Assembly: GCF_029893635.1 (NCBI RefSeq)
Contig: NZ_JARXYR010000002.1
Span: 3,199,001 to 3,263,000, forward strand
Source of the DNA: Variovorax sp. TBS-050B
Lineage (GTDB): Bacteria; Pseudomonadota; Gammaproteobacteria; Burkholderiales; Burkholderiaceae_C
Direction: 5' to 3'
Length of the DNA: 64,000 nucleotides
Made by a program: the position numbers and the translations under genes. Below are positions 1 to 7,746 of this stretch, piece by piece (the stretch's first letter is position 1; the number at the start of each line of letters is the position of its first letter). The notes under the pieces were generated by a model. It was not told the origin of the DNA. It worked only from the letters and a program-made list of their open reading frames with translations, and searched no databases.

Positions 1-567
1 GGCGTCCTGGCCGGCCATGCGCTCCACGTAGTCGACCGCGCGCTTCGAGAGGATGTCGGTGAGGTAGCCCTCTTCCTGCCGGTCCTCCTCGCCGAACCAG
101 AGGTCGTGGCGGCCGGTGGAGTCGCAGTGCGTGAAGTAGTCGACGCCGCCCGACATCGGCCCGAAGAATTCCTCGTAGCCCGAACGCAGCGGTCCGAAGC
201 TCGGCGGATAGCCCAGGTGCCACTTGCCGATCAGGGCCGTCCTGTAGCCGCTCTTCTTCAGCAGCGAGGGCAGCGTGGGATGCTCGGTCGGCAGGCCGAG
301 CGTGGTGCTGCCGCGGCTCCTGCTGTTGATCGGCTCCTCGGCCGCGCCGCGCAGGCGGTACTGGTAGCGCGCGGTGATCATCGCGAAGCGCGTGGGCGAG
401 CACACGGGCGAGTTCGAGTAGCCCTGCGTGAGCTTCAGGCCGTTGGCCGCCAGGCCGTCGAGCACGGGCGAGACGGGGCCGAACGCGGCGTCGCGGCCGC
501 CGTAGCAGCCGAGGTCCGCATAGCCGAGGTCGTCGGCGACGATGAAGATGATGTTGGGTCTGTTCAT
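1..567 (-). CDS. sulfatase (arylsulfatase family), 3' part cut off by window edge
   Basis: Only the first 189 codons are inside the window; the frame is still open at base 1. The N-terminus has the sulfatase beta-strand with two metal-binding aspartates (D12, D13). It is followed by the signature CSPTR with Cys56, the residue converted to formylglycine in Cys-type sulfatases, and by a GKWHLG motif. No signal peptide is visible, so the visible part suggests a cytoplasmic enzyme hydrolysing a sulfate or related ester; the substrate cannot be told. It lies 139 bp downstream of, and on the same strand as, two Bug receptor genes. Co-transcription is possible, but a hairpin lies in the gap. Confidence 0.88.
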   Translation of the reverse strand, partial: MNRPNIIFIVADDLGYADLGCYGGRDAAFGPVSPVLDGLAANGLKLTQGYSNSPVCSPTRFAMITARYQYRLRGAAEEPINSRSRGSTTLGLPTEHPTLPSLLKKSGYRTALIGKWHLGYPPSFGPLRSGYEEFFGPMSGGVDYFTHCDSTGRHDLWFGEEDRQEEGYLTDILSKRAVDYVERMAGQDA

Positions 568-590
568 GAACGGTCGGTTGACTGGGGTGC

Positions 591-620
591 TCCGCGGATC
601 CCTTCGGGGAACACCGCGGA
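591..620. repeat. hairpin in the 568-706 gap between Bug receptor and sulfatase
   Basis: The arms TCCGCGG (591-597) and CCGCGGA (614-620) enclose an inner CCC-TTCG-GGG stem (600-609). There is no T-tract on either side, so it is not a classic terminator. The rest of the 139 bp gap holds no gene. Its GC-rich composition and short inverted motifs look like a dispersed intergenic repeat, which is an inference. Confidence 0.4.
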
Positions 621-706
621 ACCGGCTTGGCCGGGCCGCTGGTGTTGCGCCCTGGAGGGGGGAGTCGAGCTACGCGAAGTGAGCGAGGGACGGAGGTGGA
701 CCTGTT

Positions 707-1693
707 TCAGGGCTGGTAGCCGGATTTTTGGACCACGGGCGCCCACTGCGCCTTGTAGGCCTTGAGCATCGCGACGGTCTGCGCCTGCGTGCTGACCACC
801 GGCGTCATGCCGGCGTCCTTGAACTTGCGCTGGGTGTCGGGGTCCTGCATCACTTCGCGGATCGCCACGGCCAGGCGCTGGGCCTTGTCCTTGGGCATCG
901 TGGCCGGCGCGAAGAAGGTGTTCCAGCCCGAGGCGGCCAGGTCGAGGCCGGCTTCCTTGAAGGTCGGGATGTTGGGTGCGAACGGCGAGCGCTTCTCGCC
1001 CGAGAGCGCGAGGATGCGCAGCTTGCCGGCCTGGTGCTGCGGCAGCACCACGTCCTCGGTGTCGATCGCGATCGGAACCTGCCCGCCGAGCAGGTCGTTC
1101 AAGAGCGGCGCCGAGCCGCGGTAGCCGATCACCTGCGTCTGTACCTTGGCCTTCTCGCCGACCATCAGGCCGAAGAAGTGCGGCAGGCTTCCGGTGGCCG
1201 GCACGCCGACGTTGGCCTGCTGCGGATTGGCGCGCATCCAGGCGAGCAGGTGGTTGAGCTCGCGCACCGGCAGCGCGGGCGAGACCGAGAGCGCGAAGTC
1301 GTAGGCATTGACGTGCGACACCGGCACGAAGTCGCGCTCGGGGTCGTAGCCGTTGTCCTTGAACACCAGCGGCGCCACCACCATCACGGCGGGGTTGGCG
1401 AGCATCAGCACGTTCTGGCTGGCGGGCGTGGCCTTGACCTGCTGCGCGGCCAGGCGGCCGCCCGCACCGGGCTTGTTGTCGACGATCACGGGGGTGCCGA
1501 GCTTGGCGCCGAGCTTCTCGCCGACGATCCGTGCCACGCGGTCGGTGGCGCCGCCGGGCGCGTAGCCGACCACGATGCGCAGCGGGCTGTCGGGGGCCTG
1601 CGCCTGCGCGAGCGGCGCGACGGCGGCCAGCACGCCGGCCGCGGCAAGCAGCGCGGCGAAGCGGCGGGTGATGGGGGTGTGGTTCTTCAGCAT
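707..1693 (-). CDS. Bug/TctC family tripartite tricarboxylate transporter solute receptor
   Basis: This 328-residue periplasmic binding protein has an N-terminal signal peptide (basic MLKNHTPITRR, hydrophobic Ala/Leu core, AQAQA cleavage region). It carries the Bug family signatures: IVVGYAPGGATDRVAR near the mature start, VDNKPGAGG, and a G-G-xVP motif in the middle. The ATG at 1693 is chosen over an upstream TTG because GAGGAGGAA sits just before it and the signal peptide starts there. Bug receptors bind small carboxylates and similar solutes; the ligand is unknown. It follows a second Bug gene by 29 bp, so the two are likely one transcript. No TctA/TctB membrane genes are present. Confidence 0.9.
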   Translation of the reverse strand: MLKNHTPITRRFAALLAAAGVLAAVAPLAQAQAPDSPLRIVVGYAPGGATDRVARIVGEKLGAKLGTPVIVDNKPGAGGRLAAQQVKATPASQNVLMLANPAVMVVAPLVFKDNGYDPERDFVPVSHVNAYDFALSVSPALPVRELNHLLAWMRANPQQANVGVPATGSLPHFFGLMVGEKAKVQTQVIGYRGSAPLLNDLLGGQVPIAIDTEDVVLPQHQAGKLRILALSGEKRSPFAPNIPTFKEAGLDLAASGWNTFFAPATMPKDKAQRLAVAIREVMQDPDTQRKFKDAGMTPVVSTQAQTVAMLKAYKAQWAPVVQKSGYQP

Positions 1694-1722
1694 GGTGGGT
1701 TCCTCCTCTTCGATGAAATCGG

Positions 1723-2718
1723 TCAATCGTTGGCCTGGAAATTCACGGCCTTCATGATGCCTGCCCAGCGCGCCGTGTCCTCGCGCATGGTCTTCAGCAG
1801 GGCCTCGTGGCCGTCGGCCACGGGGTACATGCCGTTCTGCAGCAGCAGCTGGCGCACCTCGCGCACGTTGACGGCGCGGATGAGTTCGGCGCGCAGCCTG
1901 TCGACGGTGGCCTGCGGCGTCTTCAGCGGCGCGTAGTACGCGAACCAGGCGGTCGCGACCACGTCCTTGTAGCCGGCCTCGACGAAGCAGGGCAGGTTCG
2001 GCATCAGCGGCGAGCGCTTGTCGCCGCTGGTGGCGAGCACCTTCACGCGGCCGGTGGGCAGCATCTGCTGGGCGCCGCCCACGGTGTCGAAGTACACGGG
2101 CACGGTGCCGCCCATCAGGTCCTGCCGCGCGGGCGTGGAGCCGCGGTAGGGCACGTGCACCATCTTCAGGCCGGCTGCGCGGTTGAGTATTTCGCCGAGG
2201 AAGTGCGAGGGCGTGCCCGCGCCATAGGAGCCGAAGCTCACCTTGTCGCCCTGCGCCTTGGCCCAGGCGACGAACTCGGCGAGGTTGTTCGCGGGCACGC
2301 CCTTGTGCACCGCCAGCGCAAGCTCGAAGCGTGCCGCGTTCATGATCGGCACGAAGTCCCTGATCGGGTCGTACGAGAGGCTGCGGTAGGCGCTCGGGAA
2401 CATGGTCATCATGCTCGCGGTGCCGAGCAGCAGCGTGTGGCCGTCGGGTGCTGCGGTCTTCACGGCCTCGGCCGCGATGCGGCCCGCGGCGCCCGCGCGG
2501 TTGTCGATGATCAGCGGCCCGAGCGACTCGCGCACCTGCTGCGCGATCGCGCGGGTCAGCACGTCCTGCGTGCCGCCGGCCGGCACGCCGATCAGCACCT
2601 TGACCGGCTGGCCGGGCGTGAAGGCCTGGGCGCGTGCGAGCGGGGCGAGCGCGAGGCCGCCGCCCAGGGCGGCAAGCGTGGCGATGGCCTGGCGGCGGTC
2701 GAGGGCAGGGCGGGTCAT
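1723..2718 (-). CDS. Bug/TctC family solute receptor
   Basis: The 331-residue product begins MTRPALDRRQA, followed by a hydrophobic stretch ending in ALARAQA. The arginine pair before the hydrophobic core is at most weakly Tat-like; the signal is probably Sec. Conserved Bug segments are VLIGVPAGGTQDVLTR, IDNRAGAAG and a central GGTVPVYFDTVGG. The start at 2718 is supported by GGAG ten bases upstream; the longer reading frame to 2790 would run through the operator region. It is the first gene of the leftward Bug pair and lies 94 bp from the divergent MarR gene, which probably controls it (inference). Confidence 0.9.
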   Translation of the reverse strand: MTRPALDRRQAIATLAALGGGLALAPLARAQAFTPGQPVKVLIGVPAGGTQDVLTRAIAQQVRESLGPLIIDNRAGAAGRIAAEAVKTAAPDGHTLLLGTASMMTMFPSAYRSLSYDPIRDFVPIMNAARFELALAVHKGVPANNLAEFVAWAKAQGDKVSFGSYGAGTPSHFLGEILNRAAGLKMVHVPYRGSTPARQDLMGGTVPVYFDTVGGAQQMLPTGRVKVLATSGDKRSPLMPNLPCFVEAGYKDVVATAWFAYYAPLKTPQATVDRLRAELIRAVNVREVRQLLLQNGMYPVADGHEALLKTMREDTARWAGIMKAVNFQAND

Positions 2719-2753
2719 GGGGCGTGTCTCCGTGTTCTTTGGGGTGTCTTTGA

Positions 2754-2776
2754 CGACTGTAGAGACGCTACAGTCG
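2754..2776. promoter_or_regulatory. candidate MarR operator, 9-bp perfect inverted repeat
   Basis: CGACTGTAG and CTACAGTCG face each other across a 5-base spacer in the intergenic region between the divergent Bug and MarR genes. The size and symmetry suit a dimeric winged-helix repressor. The assignment to the adjacent MarR protein is inferred from position. Confidence 0.55.
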
Positions 2777-2777
2777 A

Positions 2778-2790
2778 TTGATCTAATCAA
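2778..2790. promoter_or_regulatory. second small palindrome in the MarR/Bug intergenic region
   Basis: TTGAT-CTA-ATCAA is a perfect 5+3+5 palindrome starting one base after the larger inverted repeat. The TTG...CAA form resembles many MarR half-site pairs. It could be a second operator or an alternative to the first. Confidence 0.45.
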
Positions 2791-2812
2791 CCATTCCCCG
2801 GGCTAACCCCAG

Positions 2813-3340
2813 ATGAGCGCCACGCCCCGCCGTCCGCTGGACGACCTGCTGCTGTACCGGCTGTCGCGGCTGCTGTCGGTGGCGGGCAGCATGGTGATCC
2901 GGCTCTGCGAGGGGCGCTTCGGTATCACGCGGCGCGAATGGCGGCTCGTGGCCACGCTCGCGAGCCGCGGCGAACTGAGCTCGTCGGCGCTCGCCGAGCA
3001 TGCGCAGCTCGACCGGGCGCGCACCTCCAAGGCGGTGGGTTCGCTGGTCGCGAAGCAGCTGGTCTCGCGCACCGCGCGCGCGGGCGACCGGCGGCAGGTG
3101 CGGCTGGGCCTCACCGATGCCGGGCAGGCGCTGTACGAGGCACTCTTTCCGCTGGTCACCGCGATCAATGCCGAGCTGCTGGGCGCGCTCGATGCGGACG
3201 AAGCGCAGCGCTTCGATGCCGCGCTGCACCGGCTGCAGGCGAAGGCCGAGCGCATGGTCGAGGAAGCGGTGCTGCCCAAGGCCGACCGCGGCCGCCGCGG
3301 CGCGGCTGCGGTCAATCCACCTTCATCCCGGTCGCCTTGA
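2813..3340 (+). CDS. MarR family transcriptional regulator
   Basis: This 175-residue protein has a MarR winged-helix core: dimerisation helix at the N-terminus, ITRREWRLVATLA, then an HTH (SSSALAEHAQLDRARTSKAVGSLVAKQLV) and a wing containing ARAGDRRQVRLGLT. Family members are usually repressors released by small aromatic or carboxylate ligands. It is divergent from the Bug receptor pair, with two palindromes in between. The last 29 bp overlap the 3' end of the convergent third Bug gene, and the C-terminal tail is short and Arg/Ser-rich. Confidence 0.88.
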   Translation: MSATPRRPLDDLLLYRLSRLLSVAGSMVIRLCEGRFGITRREWRLVATLASRGELSSSALAEHAQLDRARTSKAVGSLVAKQLVSRTARAGDRRQVRLGLTDAGQALYEALFPLVTAINAELLGALDADEAQRFDAALHRLQAKAERMVEEAVLPKADRGRRGAAAVNPPSSRSP

Positions 3341-4346
3341 CGATGCGGCCGTAGCGCGCCCGGTTCGCCGCCAGCCGGTCGGCGGCGGCGGCGCCGGTTT
3401 CGGCGAGCGGCACCATGTCGAGCGTGGCCAGGCGCGACCGCAGTTCGGGCAGCGCGAGTGCCTTCGCGAGCGACTGGCGCAGCGTCTGCAGCACCGGCTC
3501 GGGCGTGGCGGCGGGCACCATCGCGAGGTAGAGCACCTCGAACTCCATGTCCTTCAGGCCCAGCTCGCCGACGGTCGGCACTTCGGGCAGGAGCGGCGAG
3601 CGCTGCCGGCCCGTGACCGCCAGCGCCCGCAGCTTGCCGGCCTGCAGCTGAGGCAGCAGGCCCGGCGTGGCGAGGATGCCGGCCTGCACTTCGCCGCCCA
3701 TCAGCGCCAGCACCGCGGGCGCGTTGCCCTTGTAGGGCACGTGCGTGATCTTCGCGCCGGTCGCGCCCGCGAAGATCTCGGCCGCGATGTGGCCCGGGCT
3801 GCCGTTGCCGGCCGAGCTGAAGGTCGCGGGCTCGGCCTTCGCCTGCGCGACGAACTCGGGCAGCGTCTTCGCCTTGACGCCCTGCGACACGCCGAAGCTC
3901 AGGCCCGAGGAGCTGAAGATCATCAGCGGCTTCAGATCGCCGGGCGCGAACGGCATCGCGGCGTAGAGGTGCGGATTGATGGTGAAGGTGCTGTCGATGC
4001 CCAGCAGCACCGTGTAGCCGTCGGCGGGGCTCTTGGCCACGAGGTCGGCGCCGATGTTGCCGCCCGCGCCGGGGCGGTTGTCGACCACGAAGGGCTGCTT
4101 CAGTTCCTTCTGCAGCACGTCGCCGAGCGCGCGCCCGAGGATGTCGAGCGGCCCGCCCGCGGGAAAGTTGGTGACGAACTTCACCGGTTTCGCGGGATAG
4201 GCCGCCTCGGCCAGCGCGCTCGCGGGGCCCAGGCCGAGGCAGAACGCCGTGCAGGCCGCGGCGGCGAGCGCCAGCCGGCGCGGCATGCCCGGGGCGCCGG
4301 TTTTCTGCTGCTGTCGCGGGGTCTTCTTCGGGATGGCGGCGTTCAT
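3312..4346 (-). CDS. Bug/TctC family solute receptor
   Basis: The protein has 344 residues with a long basic N-region followed by a hydrophobic segment ending ASALAEA. If translation starts at the internal ATG (residue 21, base 4286), the signal peptide has a more normal length. GGAG lies ten bases before the ATG at 4346, so the longer start is kept. Family signatures are FVTNFPAGGPLDILGR, VDNRPGAGGN and LMGGEVQAGI. It is divergent from a LysR gene (120 bp away), the usual arrangement for a Bug receptor and its regulator, and overlaps the MarR gene tail to tail. Confidence 0.9.
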   Translation of the reverse strand: MNAAIPKKTPRQQQKTGAPGMPRRLALAAAACTAFCLGLGPASALAEAAYPAKPVKFVTNFPAGGPLDILGRALGDVLQKELKQPFVVDNRPGAGGNIGADLVAKSPADGYTVLLGIDSTFTINPHLYAAMPFAPGDLKPLMIFSSSGLSFGVSQGVKAKTLPEFVAQAKAEPATFSSAGNGSPGHIAAEIFAGATGAKITHVPYKGNAPAVLALMGGEVQAGILATPGLLPQLQAGKLRALAVTGRQRSPLLPEVPTVGELGLKDMEFEVLYLAMVPAATPEPVLQTLRQSLAKALALPELRSRLATLDMVPLAETGAAAADRLAANRARYGRIVKATGMKVD

Positions 4347-4466
4347 GTCGTGCTTGTCTCCTGTCGCGGCACTCTAGGAGGGACGCCGGACGCGCACAAC
4401 TGAAAGCTCTTCCGGCAGCTATTCCGGATGGTTATATTTGAACGGCCATCTCACAGGGGAAGACGG

Positions 4467-5411
4467 ATGTCAGCCATGAACTTTGCGCGGCTCAAGCTGC
4501 GCCACCTGCAGTGCCTCGTGATGGTGGCGCAGGAGCGCAACCTCGTGCGTGCGGCGGAGGCGCTGTCGCTGACGCAGCCGGCGGTGTCCAAGACGGTCGC
4601 GGAGCTGGAGGAGATCGTCGGCCGGCAACTGCTGGTGCGCCGTCGCCGCGGCGTGGAGCTCACGCCGGCGGCCGAGGTGCTGGTGCGCCACGCGGTCTCG
4701 GCGATGCGCGGACTGCGCGAGGGCCTGGGCCTTGCCATGGACCAACCCGAGGCCGACCAGCTGCGGGTGGCGGTCGGCGCCTTGCCGAACATGGCGGCCA
4801 ACCTGCTGCCGGAGGCGGTGGCGCGGCTCAACGCGGCGCATCCGTCGCTGCGCGTGCGCGTGGTCAGCGGCACCAACGCGCAACTGATGACGCAGCTGCG
4901 CCAGGGCGAGATCGACCTCGTGCTCGGCCGGCTCGCGCAGGCGTCGGCGATGGCCGACCTGGCCTTCGAGCAGCTCTACAGCGAGCCGCTGCTGCTCGTG
5001 GTGCGGCCCGGCCATCCGCTCGCGGCGCGCCGCCGGCCCACGCTCGACGCGCTGGCCGCGCATCCGCTGGTGCTGCCGGTCTCGGGCACGCTGATCCGGC
5101 ACATGGCCGATGCCTTCCTGATCGCGCAGGGCATGGCGCTGCCCCGTCGCCTCGTGGAGGCCACCGACACCAGCTTCGTGGTCGGGCTGCTGCAGCGCTC
5201 CGACGCGGTGTGGTTCGCGCCGCAGGGCGCGGTGGAAGGCTTCATCGCGCGCGGCGCGCTGCGGCGCGTGGCCATCGACACCACGCGCACCGACGGGCCG
5301 GTGGGCTTCACCGTGCGGCGCAGCGCCGAACCCGGCGACGGCGCGCGGCTGCTGATCGAGGCGATCCGCGGCATCGTGGCGGCGGATGCGAGACTCGGGC
5401 GCTCCGCATGA
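4467..5411 (+). CDS. LysR family transcriptional regulator
   Basis: The 314-residue protein has an N-terminal LysR HTH (LRHLQCLVMVAQERNLVRAAEALSLTQPAVSKTVAELE) followed by a PBP2-like effector domain from about residue 95. The fold is of the GbpR/PcaQ-like group that controls aromatic or sugar-acid catabolism; the exact inducer is unknown. The ATG at 4467 is preceded by AGGGGAAG at good spacing, so it is preferred to the in-frame start at 4428. It is divergent from the third Bug receptor. Its stop overlaps the next gene's ATG (ATGA). Confidence 0.9.
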   Translation: MSAMNFARLKLRHLQCLVMVAQERNLVRAAEALSLTQPAVSKTVAELEEIVGRQLLVRRRRGVELTPAAEVLVRHAVSAMRGLREGLGLAMDQPEADQLRVAVGALPNMAANLLPEAVARLNAAHPSLRVRVVSGTNAQLMTQLRQGEIDLVLGRLAQASAMADLAFEQLYSEPLLLVVRPGHPLAARRRPTLDALAAHPLVLPVSGTLIRHMADAFLIAQGMALPRRLVEATDTSFVVGLLQRSDAVWFAPQGAVEGFIARGALRRVAIDTTRTDGPVGFTVRRSAEPGDGARLLIEAIRGIVAADARLGRSA

Positions 5412-6676
5412 CCCGCCCCACGCAACCCATGGCATCTCCCGCCGGCCCCGCGCCCGATGCGGCCGATACCGCGCCGCAACGCCAGCAGATGGTCGACGCG
5501 CTGCGCGGCTTCGCGCTGCTGGGCATCCTGGTGGTCAACATCGCGAGCTTCGCGTCGACCTACTACGGCCTGGGCATTCCGGATCCGATGGACGTCTCGC
5601 TCGCCGCCCGCCTGGGCGCCTTCGTCCGCGCCTTCCTGTTCGAAACCAAGTTCTACCTGCTGTTCTCGTTCCTGTTCGGCTACAGCTTCACGCTGCAGAT
5701 GCGTGCGGCCGAACGCGAGGGCAGCGCCTTCGCGCCGCGCATGGCGCGCCGGCTCGTGGGGCTGTGGGTGCTGGGCGTGTTGCACGGGGTGCTGCTCTAC
5801 TTCGGCGACATCCTCACCACCTACGCGGTGCTGGGCGCCGTGCTGCTCATGCTGCGCCGGCGCGGCGACGTGTTCCTCGCCTGCGCGGCGATCGCGCTGG
5901 TGCTGGTGTTTTCGCTGCTGTGGGCCGGCGTCGGCTACTTTTTCGCGCAAGCGGGCATGGCGGGCGTGGCGGCCAGCGCCTACGACGACGCCGCCGCGGC
6001 GCTCGCGGCCTACCGCGGGACGGCCGCCACGGTGATCGCGCAGCATCTGCACGACCTCTCGCAGATCTGGTGGATCACCGGCCTGGTGCAGGCGCCGCAG
6101 GCGCTCGCGATGTTCTTCGCCGGCTTCATCGCCGGGCGGCGCGGAATGCTCGCGAACCCCGCGGCGCACCGCGGCCTGCTGCGGCGGGTGCTGGCATGGG
6201 GCCTGCTGGTGGGCGTGCCGGGCGCGCTGGCCTACGCCTATCCCACGCTGCGGGCGAACGACGCGGTGCGCGAGATCCAGGGCCTCGCGGTCACGCTGCT
6301 GACGGCGCCGTTCCTCTCGGCGGCGTATGCGGCCGGCATGCTGCTCCTGTTCCAGTCGGCGCGCGGCGCCTGGCTGGCGCGGCTGCTCGCGCCCGCGGGC
6401 CGCATGGCGCTGTCGAACTACCTGCTGCAGTCGCTGGTCTGCGCCTGGCTCTTCCTGGCCTACGGGCTGCGGTGGATCGGCACCGTCGGTCCGCTCGCGA
6501 GCCTGGGCATCGCCTTCGTCATCTTCGCGGGCAACCTGGTGCTGAGCCGGTGGTGGATGAGCCGCTTCGCCTACGGCCCGGCGGAGTGGCTGCTGCGTGC
6601 GTTCACCAACCTCCGGCGGCCGCCGCTGCGGCGGCGCCACCGCGCGGGGGATCAGCGCGCCGGCGCGGCTTCCTGA
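5408..6676 (+). CDS. DUF418 family membrane protein (YeiB-like)
   Basis: The 422-residue integral membrane protein begins with a hydrophilic tail and then the family opening QMVDALRGFALLGILVVNI. About ten hydrophobic helices follow, with the C-terminal DUF418 block including RMALSNYLLQSLVCAWLF. Function is not established for the family; relatives resemble acyltransferase-like or predicted transport proteins. It starts within the LysR stop codon, so the two are translationally linked. It is convergent with the mscS-type gene, overlapping it by 25 bp. Confidence 0.85.
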   Translation: MTRPTQPMASPAGPAPDAADTAPQRQQMVDALRGFALLGILVVNIASFASTYYGLGIPDPMDVSLAARLGAFVRAFLFETKFYLLFSFLFGYSFTLQMRAAEREGSAFAPRMARRLVGLWVLGVLHGVLLYFGDILTTYAVLGAVLLMLRRRGDVFLACAAIALVLVFSLLWAGVGYFFAQAGMAGVAASAYDDAAAALAAYRGTAATVIAQHLHDLSQIWWITGLVQAPQALAMFFAGFIAGRRGMLANPAAHRGLLRRVLAWGLLVGVPGALAYAYPTLRANDAVREIQGLAVTLLTAPFLSAAYAAGMLLLFQSARGAWLARLLAPAGRMALSNYLLQSLVCAWLFLAYGLRWIGTVGPLASLGIAFVIFAGNLVLSRWWMSRFAYGPAEWLLRAFTNLRRPPLRRRHRAGDQRAGAAS

Positions 6677-7746
6677 CCCGGCAGGCCGCCTGCGCGCGCG
6701 GCCTGCGCGGCCTCGCCCTCGAAGCGCATCTTCGGCAGGAACTGCGGGTACTCGCGCTGCACGAAGTCGATCAGGCCCTCGCGCACCGTGCAGCGCAGGT
6801 CGAAGGCCAGGCCCGACGTCGCGGCGGTGCAGAGCACGCGGACCTGCATGGTGCGCTCGGTGGCGTCGGTCACGCGCAGGTTGAAGAAGCGGCCGTCCCA
6901 TTCGGGCGCGGCCTTGACGATGCGCTCGGCCTCCTCGCGCAGCGGGCCGAGCGGCATGCCGTAGTCGAGGTAGAGGAAGACCGAGCCGAGCAGCTGCGCC
7001 GAATGCCGCGTCCAGTTCTGGAACGGCTTCTCGATGAAGTAGCTCAGCGGCAGGATCAGCCGCCGGTCGTCCCAGATCTTCAGCACCACGAAAGTGCCGG
7101 TGATCTCCTCGACGCGGCCCCATTCGCCCTCGACCACCAGCACGTCGTCGATGCGGATCGGCTGCGCGAGCGCGATCTGCAGGCCGGCGATCAGGTTGCT
7201 GAACACGGGCTTGGCCGCCAGGCCCGCCACGATGCCGATCACCCCGGCCGAGGCCAGCAGGCTCGCGCCGACCTGGCGCGCGCCCGGAAAGGTCATGAGC
7301 ATCATCGCGCCGCCGGCCACCAGCACGATGCTGATGGCGGTGCGAGAGAGCACGCGCGTCTGCGTCAGCACGCGCCGCGCCTGCAGGTTGTCGGACACGT
7401 CGTAGGGATGCTTCGCGAGCACGCCGTCGGCGAAGCCGCTGATGGCGCGCGTGGCGAGCCAGGTGGTGGCGGCGATCAGCAGCAGGCCGTTCAGATGCCG
7501 CACGCTGCCGATGAAGCGCAGGTCCTCGGGCGCGGCCTGGAACACCATCAGCAGCGCGATCAGCGGCAGCACCAGGCGCGCGGGCGCATGGCAGGCGAGC
7601 ACCGTCGAATGCAGCGCGGGCGCCGGGCGGGTGATCCGCTTCAGAACCAGGCCGCCGACGCGGTGGACCAGCAGCGCAAGCGGAACGGCGATGAGAACGG
7701 CAATCCAGGTGCCGAACCAGGGATGGGCGAGGATCTCTTGTTTCAT
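6652..7746 (-). CDS. mechanosensitive ion channel, MscS family
   Basis: The 364-residue protein has about four or five N-terminal transmembrane helices. The pore-lining helix is Ala/Gly-rich (ASLLASAGVIGIVAGLAAK), followed by the MscS beta-domain with the hallmark IDDVLVVEGEWGRVEEI and a C-terminal alpha/beta part. It is expected in the inner membrane as a tension-gated channel that releases solutes on hypo-osmotic shock. The start codon overlaps the stop of the upstream FUSC gene by one base, so the pair is probably an operon. The C-terminus is Ala/Pro-rich and not conserved. Confidence 0.92.
   Translation of the reverse strand: MKQEILAHPWFGTWIAVLIAVPLALLVHRVGGLVLKRITRPAPALHSTVLACHAPARLVLPLIALLMVFQAAPEDLRFIGSVRHLNGLLLIAATTWLATRAISGFADGVLAKHPYDVSDNLQARRVLTQTRVLSRTAISIVLVAGGAMMLMTFPGARQVGASLLASAGVIGIVAGLAAKPVFSNLIAGLQIALAQPIRIDDVLVVEGEWGRVEEITGTFVVLKIWDDRRLILPLSYFIEKPFQNWTRHSAQLLGSVFLYLDYGMPLGPLREEAERIVKAAPEWDGRFFNLRVTDATERTMQVRVLCTAATSGLAFDLRCTVREGLIDFVQREYPQFLPKMRFEGEAAQAARAGGLPGQEAAPAR

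Noticed and set aside
4511..6676. Long plus-strand frame joining the LysR gene and the DUF418 gene
   Set aside because: The part before 5408 is an out-of-frame shadow of the LysR gene, rich in Ala/Arg/Gly with no domain.
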